Assembly (NCBI RefSeq): GCF_900103525.1
Contig: NZ_FNHN01000001.1
Location: 1 to 64,000, forward strand
DNA from: Bacillus sp. OK048
Lineage (GTDB): Bacteria; Bacillota; Bacilli; Bacillales; Cytobacillaceae
Length of the DNA: 64,000 nucleotides
Direction: 5' to 3'
The notes beneath the pieces are model-generated. The model did no database searches. It was not told the DNA's origin and saw only the letters and a program-made list of their open reading frames with translations. Positions 51,539-60,174 of the stretch are shown piece by piece (the stretch's first letter is position 1; each line of letters begins with the position of its first letter). The position numbers and the translations under genes are program-made.

Positions 51539-53602
51539 TTACATCCTTCTTTTCGAAATTAATAATGTTATTTGTGTCATAATTAATGGCAAGGAGAACC
51601 TCGATTTTCTCCTATACGCTAGATACCTAATCTCACACTGTTTCGTATCTAGTTTAGTAAATTCACCTAAGTCTTGGTTTCCATGCAGATAAATTTGGGC
51701 AGCAACTTTTTCACTTAAGAATAAATATTTGGATGGTTCCTCGCCTAATACAAAGTAGGTATACCCCTTACCTTGTAGATATGGAAACATTTCCTCACTA
51801 ACTTGATAAAAAACAGGTGTGTATCCGTATCGATCAGAAATTTCCTGAAACTCCTCAATCGCATTCGATAATTCACTTCTTTCACCAACCGGATGGCCAA
51901 GAATTACTAGTTTATCTGCATATTGTTGAAAAGAAATTAAAACGTTTTTCTTCCTGTTCCAATAAATGTAGTTATCATGGAGAAAAATCAAGTGCGACAA
52001 ACTCTTTCCATTATTTATGTTTAAAAGTTCCTGTATCTCTTTTTCATGACACATTGATTTTTCAAATTTCCACTTTTTTGGCTTACTAATGATAAAGCCT
52101 ACATATAGAATGAGCATGGCAATAATTAGCCCAATCACCGCACTACTGAATAAATCTATTGAATCTTCAATGACGTAAGGCAAAAGTTTCGATGGGATTG
52201 ATATTTTTGCAGTGGGCAAATTGGAATAGCCAATCACCAAATACATAGAAATGATACAAATAATTAATACAATGTCCACGGTTGTTTTTCCCCATGTAAG
52301 GACATAGCCTTCCCGATAAAATTGCCCTTTTGACATTCGCAGCAACAATGCTACCGCAATAAGGAAAATGGCCTCTTCATAATCAATTCCTCTAAAAATC
52401 GAAAACATGGCAGCAAGAATTAATACGAGCATGGTTAAATCGTAAGTTCTTTTCACATTGTATTCTATCCCTCTAGATAACCCCAATAATAGGAAACCCG
52501 CAGCCACAGAAAGTTGATGGGAAAGGTTTATGATAGGGAAAGATAGAATTTCCTGTGCAATACGAAGTCTATCCATGATTCCTGGGACACTTGCAGATAA
52601 AAGCAGGATGAATCCAGATAGAAAAACAAGCATGGTTACTGTAACATGGCTAATATGCTGGACAATGGCATGCGGTATATTGCTCCAGGACTGGTTCCAT
52701 TTTTCCCAGTAAAGCTTGATGAATAGGATCGTACTGAGTAAAAAAGGAAATAAATAATAGCCTATCCGATAGAACAACAAGAGAACGAGAACTTTTTCCT
52801 CCGGTACATGTATGTATTGCATTCCCCAAATAAATACCAAATCAAACGATCCAAGTCCGCCAGGGATCATACTAATAATCCCAGCACATGTCGCCACAAT
52901 ATAAACAGGAAACAATTGTTCAAAACTAACAGGTATATTCATCAACCAGGAGAGTAACCATATACCACTAAAGACAGCACTCCACTCTAAAAGGGAAGTG
53001 AAGAAAAGCTTCATTCCATTTCCAACACCTATTAATGACTGCTTGTCCCTCCTATTTTTCACGACATGTAGTCCAAAAAATAGCGGTAAGTAAATAGACA
53101 CCCCGAGAACGGCAAAATAAAGCCAATTCGTCTGCACAAAAATGGGATGATCTTTGAATCCTACTGCTACTAGCAGGGAAAGCAGCGACAATCCGGTCAT
53201 ATTAAAAAAGGAAACAGCAGCAATTCCACCCACTAGCCTACGCTTATCATCTTCAAGTTTATGATAGAAATAGGTTCTTAACATCGCTCCTATTAAGCCG
53301 CCAAAACCAAAGAGATTCGAATAGGTATTCGCGATGAATGCTTGTTCTAAAACTTCTTTTTTCCTTGCCCTTAACCCAAGAATCTTTATTAACATGACAT
53401 CGTAGAGGAGCATAGGTAAAACGGCCGCAAACATAACGATAAAAATCAACAGTACCGTCTCTAATCGAAGTTGATCAATTTCAGTTTGCAGTAATCTAAG
53501 ATCTATATTTCCAATAAATTTTTTCAATTCAAGGATGGCAAAAATTAATAACAATAAGGGGAAAATAAATTTTACAATCGTAAATAGTTTTTCTTTTTTC
53601 AT
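51539..53602 (-). CDS. mprF: MprF-like phosphatidylglycerol lysyltransferase/flippase with shortened synthase domain
   Basis: This 687-residue protein has about 14 hydrophobic segments forming the flippase half (FGFGGLIGAMLRTYFYHKLE; AGIISMIPGGLGSFDLVF). The start of the C-terminal DUF2156/GNAT-like aminoacyl-transfer domain follows (SHLIFLHDNYIYWN; YTPVFYQVSEEMFPYL; GYTYFVLGEE). A normal MprF continues for about 150-170 residues past this point. Here an unusual 20-residue stretch precedes IRYLAYRRKSRFS and the protein stops, with a terminator immediately after. The catalytic half of the transferase domain is missing, so it may only flip lipids, or be non-functional. GGTGGTGG precedes the ATG. 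Confidence 0.8.
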   Translation of the reverse strand: MKKEKLFTIVKFIFPLLLLIFAILELKKFIGNIDLRLLQTEIDQLRLETVLLIFIVMFAAVLPMLLYDVMLIKILGLRARKKEVLEQAFIANTYSNLFGFGGLIGAMLRTYFYHKLEDDKRRLVGGIAAVSFFNMTGLSLLSLLVAVGFKDHPIFVQTNWLYFAVLGVSIYLPLFFGLHVVKNRRDKQSLIGVGNGMKLFFTSLLEWSAVFSGIWLLSWLMNIPVSFEQLFPVYIVATCAGIISMIPGGLGSFDLVFIWGMQYIHVPEEKVLVLLLFYRIGYYLFPFLLSTILFIKLYWEKWNQSWSNIPHAIVQHISHVTVTMLVFLSGFILLLSASVPGIMDRLRIAQEILSFPIINLSHQLSVAAGFLLLGLSRGIEYNVKRTYDLTMLVLILAAMFSIFRGIDYEEAIFLIAVALLLRMSKGQFYREGYVLTWGKTTVDIVLIICIISMYLVIGYSNLPTAKISIPSKLLPYVIEDSIDLFSSAVIGLIIAMLILYVGFIISKPKKWKFEKSMCHEKEIQELLNINNGKSLSHLIFLHDNYIYWNRKKNVLISFQQYADKLVILGHPVGERSELSNAIEEFQEISDRYGYTPVFYQVSEEMFPYLQGKGYTYFVLGEEPSKYLFLSEKVAAQIYLHGNQDLGEFTKLDTKQCEIRYLAYRRKSRFSLPLIMTQITLLISKRRM

Positions 53603-53785
53603 AACCGTAGATGACCACCACCTTACTGTAATAACTATAAAGGATTCACTTGGAAAAACAAAGAAATTTTCACTTTTCTATATATATATGTATCAACTCG
53701 AGAAAAAAATTATAAAAAAGAGACAAGTTTCCCACCCTTCTCTGCATAAACATGAAATAGGACAAATTATCAGAGGAGGCTTAAG

Positions 53786-54238
53786 ATGAAATTCTTAGTT
53801 TTAAAGAAGGATACACTTGTATTTATTTTAGTTACTGCTTTTCTACTAGTAATCATTTCAGCATGGTTTATGTTAAAAGCTGGTGATACAGCCGTTTTCA
53901 ATCAGATTGCAAACGAAAATACGCGTGAGATTCACATGGTGACGGTTGAGTATAAGTCTAAAATGAAAGATGGAAAGGAAATCGAAGTATATCGCTGGGA
54001 TCCAGGAAATATAAGTATAAATGCTGGTGAAAAAGTAAACTTATACATCAGCGGAGTAAATGGTGAAGAACATCCCTTTTATATTGAAGGTACTGACATA
54101 AAAGGAACTGTCAAAAAAGGCCAAGAAACCCTGGTGTCCCTCCAGTTTGATAAGGAAGGTACCTATCGGTTAATATGTGAGGTACATGGTGATAGAGAAC
54201 ATAATGGGCCAATGATTGCTGATATCATTGTCGATTAG
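53786..54238 (+). CDS. Membrane-anchored cupredoxin-domain protein
   Basis: This 150-residue protein has one N-terminal membrane segment (about residues 10-32) and an extracellular cupredoxin fold. Type 1 copper ligands are seen in EEHPFYIEG (His) and the C-terminal cluster LICEVHGDREHNGPM (Cys, His and Met). It resembles cytochrome c oxidase subunit II-like or nitrosocyanin-like domains without the rest of the oxidase. GGAGG precedes the ATG. Its role is probably extracytoplasmic electron transfer or copper handling. Confidence 0.82.
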   Translation: MKFLVLKKDTLVFILVTAFLLVIISAWFMLKAGDTAVFNQIANENTREIHMVTVEYKSKMKDGKEIEVYRWDPGNISINAGEKVNLYISGVNGEEHPFYIEGTDIKGTVKKGQETLVSLQFDKEGTYRLICEVHGDREHNGPMIADIIVD

Positions 54239-54243
54239 AAAGC

Positions 54244-54272
54244 AAGCAGGAGACAATTCTCCTGCTTATTTT
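54244..54272 (+). terminator. Terminator of the cupredoxin gene
   Basis: AAGCAGGAG-ACAATT-CTCCTGCTT followed by a T-rich tail. Confidence 0.75.
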
Positions 54273-54459
54273 CTTGTAGCTAGTTATTGTAGCATTGTTT
54301 ATAATATAAGCATGTTGAAAATGCCGCCTCCTTTTATATAACAGTTTCGTTTTTAAAAAAAATAATTATAATACAGATTTCAAAACACTGAAATATAATT
54401 TAAAAAACTGTTATCAAAAACCCCATCAAAGATAAGGTTCACAATATCTTAACAATATC

Positions 54460-54475
54460 TGTGAATTCACTCACA
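54460..54475 (+). promoter_or_regulatory. FNR box upstream of pflB
   Basis: TGTGA-ATTCAC-TCACA matches the FNR/CRP consensus. TATACT (54486-54491) and TATAAA (54502-54507) are possible -10 elements downstream, neither at the ideal 41.5-nt distance. The 321-nt gap 54239-54559 holds only this site and the upstream terminator. Confidence 0.7.
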
Positions 54476-54559
54476 AAAAATCTGTTATACTCAAATCAAG
54501 ATATAAACAGCAACAGCTGTTGTATTAACGTTCATATAAACTTACGAGGTGAAATAACC

Positions 54560-56785
54560 ATGGAACAATGGAAAGGTTTTACAAAAGGTACTTGGACGAA
54601 AGAAGTTAACGTACGTGACTTCATTTTGAAAAACTATAATGCTTACGAAGGCGATGATAGCTTTTTAGCAAGTGCAACGGATGCAACCAATAAACTTTGG
54701 GAACAAGTAATGGAATTAACGAAACAAGAACGTGAAAATGGCGGCGTTCTTGATATGGATACAGAAACAGTATCTACTATCACTTCACATACACCTGGAT
54801 ACCTAAACGAGGAACTGGAAAAAGTGGTTGGCGTTCAAACAGACAAACCATTTAATCGTTCAATGCAGCCTTTCGGTGGAATTCGGATGGCAAAAGCTTC
54901 TTTAGATTCTTACGGATACCAATTAAACCCAGAAATTGAAAGATTCTTTACAGAGTTCCGTAAAACTCACAACCAAGGTGTATTCGATGCCTATACAGCT
55001 GAAATGACACTTGCTCGTAAAGCTGCGATTATTACAGGACTTCCAGATGCATACGGTCGCGGACGAATTATTGGTGACTATCGTCGTGTTGCTTTATATG
55101 GGGTTGATTTCCTCATCAAAGAAAAACAAAAAGATCAAAAGAATACAAGCAGCGTAATGACGGAAGATAATATGCGTCTTCGTGAAGAAATTGCTGAGCA
55201 AATTCGTGCTTTAAAAGAATTAAAAGAAATGGCTAGCAGTCATGGTTTTGATATTTCAGGGCCAGCAACAACCGCACAAGAAGCATTCCAATGGTTATAT
55301 TTTGGTTACTTAGCAGCTATTAAAGAACAAAACGGTGCTGCAATGAGTCTTGGACGAGTATCTACCTTCTTAGATATTTATATTGAAAGAGATCTTGAAA
55401 ATGGTACATTAACAGAAGTTGAAGCACAGGAAATCGTTGACCATTTTATTATGAAGCTTCGTTTAGTTAAATTTGCTCGTACACCTGACTATAATGATTT
55501 ATTCTCGGGTGACCCAACTTGGGTAACAGAATCAATTGGCGGTATGGCATCAGACGGACGTGCTCTTGTAACAAAAAGCTCATTCCGTTTCCTTCATACA
55601 TTAGATAACTTAGGTCCAGCTCCTGAACCAAACTTAACTGTACTATGGTCACCACAGCTGCCTGAAAACTTTAAAAAATATTGTGCAAACATGTCGATTA
55701 AAACAAGTTCTATCCAATATGAAAATGACGATATCATGCGTCCAGAATATGGCGATGACTATGGTATTGCTTGCTGTGTATCCGCTATGGAAATTGGGAA
55801 ACAAATGCAGTTCTTTGGTGCTCGTGCAAACCTTGCAAAAGCCCTTCTCTATGCTATTAACGGCGGTGTAGATGAAAAACTAAAAATTCAAGTTGGTCCA
55901 CACTATCAGCCAATCACTTCTGACGTATTGAACTATGAGGAAGTTATGCAAAAGTTTGACTTAATGATGGAATGGCTTGCAGGTCTATATATCAACACCC
56001 TTAATGTCATTCACTACATGCACGATAAGTACAGCTATGAGAGAATTGAAATGGCGTTACACGACACTAAAGTCTTACGTACAATGGCAACAGGTATTGC
56101 TGGATTAAGTGTAGTAGCTGACTCATTAAGTGCGATTAAATATGGTGAAGTAAAAGTCATTCGTGATGAAACCGGTCTTGCCGTTGATTTCGAAACAACT
56201 GGCGATTTCCCTAAATACGGAAATAATGATGATCGTGTTGATAGCATTGCTGTTGAAATCGTTGAAACATTTATGAAAAAGTTGCGTAAGCACGAAACAT
56301 ACCGTAACTCTGTTCATACTATGTCCATCTTGACGATTACATCTAACGTTGTATATGGTAAGAAGACTGGTAATACACCAGATGGCCGTCGTACAGGCGA
56401 ACCATTCGCACCAGGTGCTAACCCAATGCATGGCCGTGATACTAAAGGTACACTTGCTTCATTATCTTCAGTAGCAAAATTGCCTTACAGCTCAGCAATG
56501 GATGGTATTTCAAATACATTCTCTATCGTCCCTAAAGCATTAGGTAAAGAAGAGGAAACTCAAGTTCGTAACTTGGTATCCATTCTTGACGGATATGCAG
56601 TTAAATCCGGTCACCACCTAAATGTTAACGTCTTTAATAAAGAAACATTATTAGATGCAATGGAACACCCAGAATTATATCCACAATTAACCATTCGTGT
56701 TTCTGGATATGCGGTTAACTTCATCAAATTAACAAAAGAACAACAGCTAGATGTAATTAATCGTACATTCCACGAATCACTTTAA
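54560..56785 (+). CDS. pflB: Formate C-acetyltransferase (pyruvate formate-lyase)
   Basis: This 741-residue glycyl-radical enzyme converts pyruvate and CoA to acetyl-CoA and formate without oxygen. The active-site Cys pair is in [15 protein letters not shown] and the radical Gly in [13 protein letters not shown] near the C terminus; [20 protein letters not shown] is also conserved. The ATG at 54560 follows GAGGTGA; a GTG frame back to 54461 runs through the FNR box and is rejected. It is co-located with pflA, and the FNR box fits anaerobic induction. Confidence 0.96.
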   Translation: MEQWKGFTKGTWTKEVNVRDFILKNYNAYEGDDSFLASATDATNKLWEQVMELTKQERENGGVLDMDTETVSTITSHTPGYLNEELEKVVGVQTDKPFNRSMQPFGGIRMAKASLDSYGYQLNPEIERFFTEFRKTHNQGVFDAYTAEMTLARKAAIITGLPDAYGRGRIIGDYRRVALYGVDFLIKEKQKDQKNTSSVMTEDNMRLREEIAEQIRALKELKEMASSHGFDISGPATTAQEAFQWLYFGYLAAIKEQNGAAMSLGRVSTFLDIYIERDLENGTLTEVEAQEIVDHFIMKLRLVKFARTPDYNDLFSGDPTWVTESIGGMASDGRALVTKSSFRFLHTLDNLGPAPEPNLTVLWSPQLPENFKKYCANMSIKTSSIQYENDDIMRPEYGDDYGIACCVSAMEIGKQMQFFGARANLAKALLYAINGGVDEKLKIQVGPHYQPITSDVLNYEEVMQKFDLMMEWLAGLYINTLNVIHYMHDKYSYERIEMALHDTKVLRTMATGIAGLSVVADSLSAIKYGEVKVIRDETGLAVDFETTGDFPKYGNNDDRVDSIAVEIVETFMKKLRKHETYRNSVHTMSILTITSNVVYGKKTGNTPDGRRTGEPFAPGANPMHGRDTKGTLASLSSVAKLPYSSAMDGISNTFSIVPKALGKEEETQVRNLVSILDGYAVKSGHHLNVNVFNKETLLDAMEHPELYPQLTIRVSGYAVNFIKLTKEQQLDVINRTFHESL

Positions 56786-56793
56786 TTAGATTA

Positions 56794-56818
56794 AGAAGCT
56801 CCTAGCCTAGGAGCTTCT
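56794..56818 (+). promoter_or_regulatory. Intercistronic hairpin between pflB and pflA
   Basis: AGAAGCTCC-TAGCCTA-GGAGCTTCT is perfect but followed by only a weak T stretch, so partial termination or mRNA end stabilisation is likely, giving less activase than lyase. Confidence 0.55.
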
Positions 56819-56846
56819 GCTTTAAAATAAAAGGGGGATCATCTTC

Positions 56847-57599
56847 ATGAACGGAAATATTCATTCTATCGAATCATTAGGAACAGTCGACGGACCAGGC
56901 ATACGGTATGTTGTATTTACTCAAGGCTGCCTATTACGCTGCCAGTTTTGCCACAACGCTGATACATGGGAAATCGGCAGCGGCAAACAAATGACCGTTT
57001 CCGAAATCATGGATGATCTTATGTCCTATCTACCCTTCATTCAGTCTTCTGGTGGAGGAATCACTGTTAGTGGCGGTGAACCATTATTACAATTACCATT
57101 TCTTTTAGAATTATTTAAGGAATGTAAAAAGAATGGAATTCATACGACCATCGATTCATCTGGCGGCTGTTTCTCACACTCTAAACTCTTTATTGATCAG
57201 CTTGAAGAGGTATTAGAATATACTGATCTGATTTTACTTGATTTAAAGCATATCAACCGAAAGAAACACATTCAACTAACGGGTATGGCAAATGATCATA
57301 TTCTGGAATTTGCTAAATTTTTGTCTGATCGTAAAGTACCTGTTTGGGTGCGGCATGTTCTTGTTCCTACCGTTTCTGATGACCCAGAAGATCTTGAGCA
57401 GCTTGGTGAATTTATCGGAACCTTGAAAAATGTCGATAAGGTTGAAATACTCCCCTACCATAAGCTTGGTGTATATAAATGGGAAGCCCTTGGGCTGGAA
57501 TATCCATTAAATCATGTGGAACCACCTTCCGAAGAAAAAGTGGATTATGCTTATAAAATGATTACTGCCCACTGGAACAATCCTTCTATGACCAAATAA
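56847..57599 (+). CDS. pflA: Pyruvate formate-lyase-activating enzyme
   Basis: This 250-residue radical-SAM protein makes the glycyl radical on PflB. The [4Fe-4S] motif CLLRCQFCHNADTW (CxxxCxxC) is near residue 29 and the SAM-binding GGGITVSGGEPLLQ follows. GGGGG precedes the ATG, 61 nt after pflB. Confidence 0.95.
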   Translation: MNGNIHSIESLGTVDGPGIRYVVFTQGCLLRCQFCHNADTWEIGSGKQMTVSEIMDDLMSYLPFIQSSGGGITVSGGEPLLQLPFLLELFKECKKNGIHTTIDSSGGCFSHSKLFIDQLEEVLEYTDLILLDLKHINRKKHIQLTGMANDHILEFAKFLSDRKVPVWVRHVLVPTVSDDPEDLEQLGEFIGTLKNVDKVEILPYHKLGVYKWEALGLEYPLNHVEPPSEEKVDYAYKMITAHWNNPSMTK

Positions 57600-57636
57600 A
57601 GAGAATGCTGTCTGTAGTGGGCAGCATTCTCTTTTT
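57598..57636 (+). terminator. Terminator of pflBA
   Basis: AAAGAGAATGCTG / CAGCATTCTCTTT stem with T-run. Confidence 0.85.
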
Positions 57637-57757
57637 AGGATTCTCGTGAAGGTGAGAGAATATTGCTATAATGCCTTTTCCAGCGAGATTCCATTGCTTC
57701 TTTACGCATTCTCCATTATACTCAAATCAATAATAACAAAAAGTGAGGTGATTATTT

Positions 57758-58063
57758 TTGTACCAATTGCTCATTGATTTTAGCGATGCCAATGCATTAG
57801 AAGCACTTTATTTAAGTTTATACTTTGGTGTGATTATCAAATTACTTTGGGCTTGGAATGTGGAATATTCCTTTATGGGATCCATAAGCGAACCCGCACA
57901 TACAAAAATAAATCACCCATTGTTTTGTTATCAACAGAAATCCTCTTTAAACAAGAACATTATTCTAATCCGAATTTTTAAATATATTCGCAGAAAAGAA
58001 AGTTCACAGGATGATACAGAAGAACCTTTTTCCTCCTCCCTTTTTCACTTAAGAACGTCTTAA
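57758..58063 (+). CDS. MifM-like ribosome-arrest leader peptide controlling yidC (candidate)
   Basis: This 101-residue frame starts at TTG after GTGAGGTG and ends 18 nt before yidC. It has an N-terminal hydrophobic segment (about residues 16-33, ALYLSLYFGVIIKLLWAW), a polar middle, then RIFKYIRRK (72-80) and an acidic cluster QDDTEEP (84-90). In B. subtilis, MifM is a YidC substrate with an RIxxWIRK segment and a DEED cluster that stalls ribosomes to expose the yqjG start site. The codons for residues 91-94 contain TTTCCTCCT, complementary to the yidC SD. Layout and RNA pairing point to the same mechanism; overall sequence identity to MifM is low. Confidence 0.7.
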   Translation: MYQLLIDFSDANALEALYLSLYFGVIIKLLWAWNVEYSFMGSISEPAHTKINHPLFCYQQKSSLNKNIILIRIFKYIRRKESSQDDTEEPFSSSLFHLRTS

Positions 58064-58080
58064 ACAATTTTAGGAGGAAA
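58029..58080 (+). promoter_or_regulatory. SD-sequestering hairpin between leader ORF and yidC
   Basis: TTTCCTCCT (58029-58037, inside the leader ORF) is perfectly complementary to AGGAGGAAA (58072-58080, the yidC ribosome binding site). A nested TTAAG-AACGT-CTTAA stem (58049-58063) includes the leader stop codon. A ribosome stalled near codon 88-90 would cover the anti-SD and free the yidC SD. Confidence 0.7.
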
Positions 58081-58081
58081 T

Positions 58082-58864
58082 ATGAAAAACAAACATTCTT
58101 TACTTTTACTACTTTTGTCTTTAACCACAATGTTCCTATCAGCCTGTTCAGCAGCAGATGGGAAAAGTGATGGATTTTTCCATACGTATTTTGTTGAACC
58201 ATTTATCGTTTCCATTCACTTTTTAGCTGAATTTTTTAATGGAAACTATGGATTATCTATTATTCTTGTCACACTTATTATTAGATTATTACTCATGCCG
58301 TTTATGCTAAAGCAATATAGAAATCAAATGAACATGAAAGAAAAAATGGATGGTATGAAGCCAGAAATGGAAGATATCCAAAAGAAAATGAAAGAAGTAA
58401 AGGATCCAAAAAAGAAACAAGAGCTGCAACAGGAATTGATGGGTCTTTATTCGAAGCATGGTGTAAATCCATTAAACATGGGATGCCTGCCACTTCTGAT
58501 ACAAATGCCTATCCTGACGGGTTTTTATTATGCGATTCGCGGTTCTGAAGAGATTGCGAGCCATCGTTTCTTATGGTTTAGTCTTGGGGACCCTAATATC
58601 GTTATTACCCTGATTGCCGGTGTAATTTATTATTTCCAATTTAAAGTTTCGCAGTCTAGTATGCCAGCGGCTCAGCAACAACAAATGAAATTTATGGGCC
58701 TGTTGTCTCCACTTATGATTGTTATGATTTCTTTTAATTCACCTGCAGCATTGCCACTATATTGGGCAGTAGGCGGAACATTCCTTATCCTCCAAACCTG
58801 GTTAAGCAGAAAGCTTTATAAAAATGTTAAAAAGGCAGAACTAAACGCAACTACAAATTCATAA
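58082..58864 (+). CDS. yidC: YidC/Oxa1-family membrane protein insertase
   Basis: This 260-residue insertase has a lipoprotein signal (LSACSAADG, Cys near residue 21), five membrane segments and the conserved LLIQMPILTGFYYAI block; RLLLMPFMLKQYRNQMNMKE precedes a Lys-rich cytoplasmic loop, and the hydrophilic-groove Arg lies in LIIRLLLM. It inserts membrane proteins with or without SecYEG. Bacilli usually carry two copies; the SD-masking leader upstream suggests this is the inducible (YqjG/MisCB-like) one. Confidence 0.92.
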   Translation: MKNKHSLLLLLLSLTTMFLSACSAADGKSDGFFHTYFVEPFIVSIHFLAEFFNGNYGLSIILVTLIIRLLLMPFMLKQYRNQMNMKEKMDGMKPEMEDIQKKMKEVKDPKKKQELQQELMGLYSKHGVNPLNMGCLPLLIQMPILTGFYYAIRGSEEIASHRFLWFSLGDPNIVITLIAGVIYYFQFKVSQSSMPAAQQQQMKFMGLLSPLMIVMISFNSPAALPLYWAVGGTFLILQTWLSRKLYKNVKKAELNATTNS

Positions 58865-58866
58865 CT

Positions 58867-58905
58867 AGTAAAAAGAAGCATTGGGCTCCAATGCTTCTTT
58901 TTACT
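58867..58905. terminator. Bidirectional terminator between yidC and the GNAT gene
   Basis: An 18-bp perfect stem (AGTAAAAAGAAGCATTGG) with a 3-nt loop. Confidence 0.85.
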
Positions 58906-59491
58906 GTACGCCAAGTTTTCTAGCTAATTCCTTCTTTACGGGCTCCCACTCCTCTTGAAGAATGCTATAGAAAACTGTATCACGTACATAACCACCCGAT
59001 ATTTCCCGATCCTTCCGTAGTGTTCCTTCTTTTACAGCTCCTATTCGGTCAATTGCCTGTTGAGACCGCAAGTTTCTAGAATCCGTTTTTAGTTGAATAC
59101 GCCGTAATTGCCAACACTCAAAAGAATGTTGTAGAAGCAAGTATTTACATTCCGTGTTAACTCTTGTTCTCCAAACATCTGGATGGTACCAGGTAGAGCC
59201 AATTTCTAAACTTTTATGTTCAGGTAAAATATCAAGATATCGAGTACTGCCAATAATCCGGTTATCTTGATTTACAACCGTAAAAGTGTACTCACTACCT
59301 GTTTCTCTTTTTTTTAATGCAGTAGCAATCATCTGCTCCAGCTCTTCTTTACTACTTATCGTAGAAGCCATATAGGTCCAAATCTCATTTGGTTTTGCAG
59401 CTTCCCACAATCCATCTGCATGATCGAAGCTGATTGGAAGTAAGCTAACACATTCCCCTTTTAGTTCAAAAAGCTCATCCCATAAGTTCAT
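58901..59491 (-). CDS. GNAT N-acetyltransferase, RimJ/RimL type
   Basis: This 196-residue acetyltransferase has the RimL-type layout: LLPISFDHADGLWEA at the N terminus, IIGSTRYLDILPEHKSLEIG (beta 4-5) and a short acetyl-CoA loop (VWRTRVNTECKYLLL) in place of the classical QxxGxA. IQLKTDSRNLRSQQAIDRIG follows. Substrate is unknown (ribosomal protein N termini or small amines are typical). Confidence 0.85.
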   Translation of the reverse strand: MNLWDELFELKGECVSLLPISFDHADGLWEAAKPNEIWTYMASTISSKEELEQMIATALKKRETGSEYTFTVVNQDNRIIGSTRYLDILPEHKSLEIGSTWYHPDVWRTRVNTECKYLLLQHSFECWQLRRIQLKTDSRNLRSQQAIDRIGAVKEGTLRKDREISGGYVRDTVFYSILQEEWEPVKKELARKLGVQ

Positions 59492-59514
59492 ATCTCCAAC
59501 CCCCCCTTACTATT

Positions 59515-59550
59515 CAAAAAATAGACTGCGGGCAAAAGCCCATCAGTCTA
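59515..59550 (-). terminator. Terminator of the small gene at 59543
   Basis: TAGACTG...CAGTCTA stem with inner GGC/GCC, T-run on the minus strand; overlaps the stop codon. Confidence 0.65.
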
Positions 59551-59749
59551 CATTTTGGAAATATTCTTTGTAAAATCCGCCAACTTTACCAGAATTGTCG
59601 ATAATATAATAAAACTCTTCCGTTTCATTTTTAACATCATAGACTTTTCCAGCAGTTAATGCGTTGTTTACAATATATTTTTTTGCATCTGTATGAACAC
59701 ATATTACCTTTTTTAAGGTTTCACGTTCACGCCAAGTTAAATGAATCAT
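59543..59749 (-). CDS. DUF6501-like small protein
   Basis: This 68-residue protein has MIHLTWRERETLKKVICVHT, then KKYIVNNALTAGKVYDVKNE and GKVGGFYKEYF. It resembles a small conserved Bacillus family I recall as DUF6501, with an SH3-like beta pattern; no function is known. The ATG at 59749 is preferred to an upstream frame start at 59770. Confidence 0.7.
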   Translation of the reverse strand: MIHLTWRERETLKKVICVHTDAKKYIVNNALTAGKVYDVKNETEEFYYIIDNSGKVGGFYKEYFQNVD

Positions 59750-59946
59750 CCTAGCACCGTTCCTTTCCAAATATAACTATTCCTTAGTATAATCAATGCC
59801 CACACGGTAGTGCAACTAAATTTTCCAATCCCTCACCATTGTGTTTTTTATGACAAATTTGTGAAAAGGGTTCTCAAATGAATCGAAAACGATTACAATA
59901 TTAAAAACTGAATATTCAATCCATTATTCCGAGGGGGCTTGCAAAG

Positions 59947-60081
59947 TTGAAAATAATGAGTAACGAGCTATTGGTTGTAACGTATCGGGATGCTTTAAAA
60001 TCTGGAAAGGAAAAAGAATGGATCAAGATTTTAAAAGATGAAATAAAACGTCGTGGATTGAGGCCAGTAATCGTTCGCTAA
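59947..60081 (+). CDS. sda: Sda-like sporulation checkpoint peptide
   Basis: This 44-residue helical hairpin reads MSNELLVVTYRDALKSG then WIKILKDEIKRRGL. The LSDELLxxxYxxA...FIxLIxxEIxRRSL pattern is that of Sda, which binds KinA/KinB-type kinases and blocks phosphorelay signalling when DNA replication is disturbed. A GAGGGGG site is 9 nt before a TTG (59947) and 18 nt before the ATG at 59956, so TTG is preferred. No DnaA box was found upstream. Confidence 0.75.
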   Translation: MKIMSNELLVVTYRDALKSGKEKEWIKILKDEIKRRGLRPVIVR

Positions 60082-60100
60082 ACATGAGACTTTTGAAAAT

Positions 60101-60130
60101 AAGAACCGCCATCTTCGGCGGTTCTTTTAT
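60101..60130 (+). terminator. Terminator of the sda-like gene
   Basis: AAGAACCGCC / GGCGGTTCTT with a 6-nt loop and TTTT. Confidence 0.8.
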
Positions 60131-60158
60131 AAAAAAATAAAGACCGATGAAATCGGCC
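60131..60158 (-). terminator. Terminator of mnmH
   Basis: On the minus strand AGGCCGAT-TTC-ATCGGTCT (one G-T) is followed by a T-run. Confidence 0.6.
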
Positions 60159-60174
60159 TCGGGTTTTTTGCAAC

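Noticed and set aside
59819..59946. DnaA boxes controlling the Sda-like gene
   Set aside because: No sequence close to TTATCCACA was found on either strand in the upstream gap.
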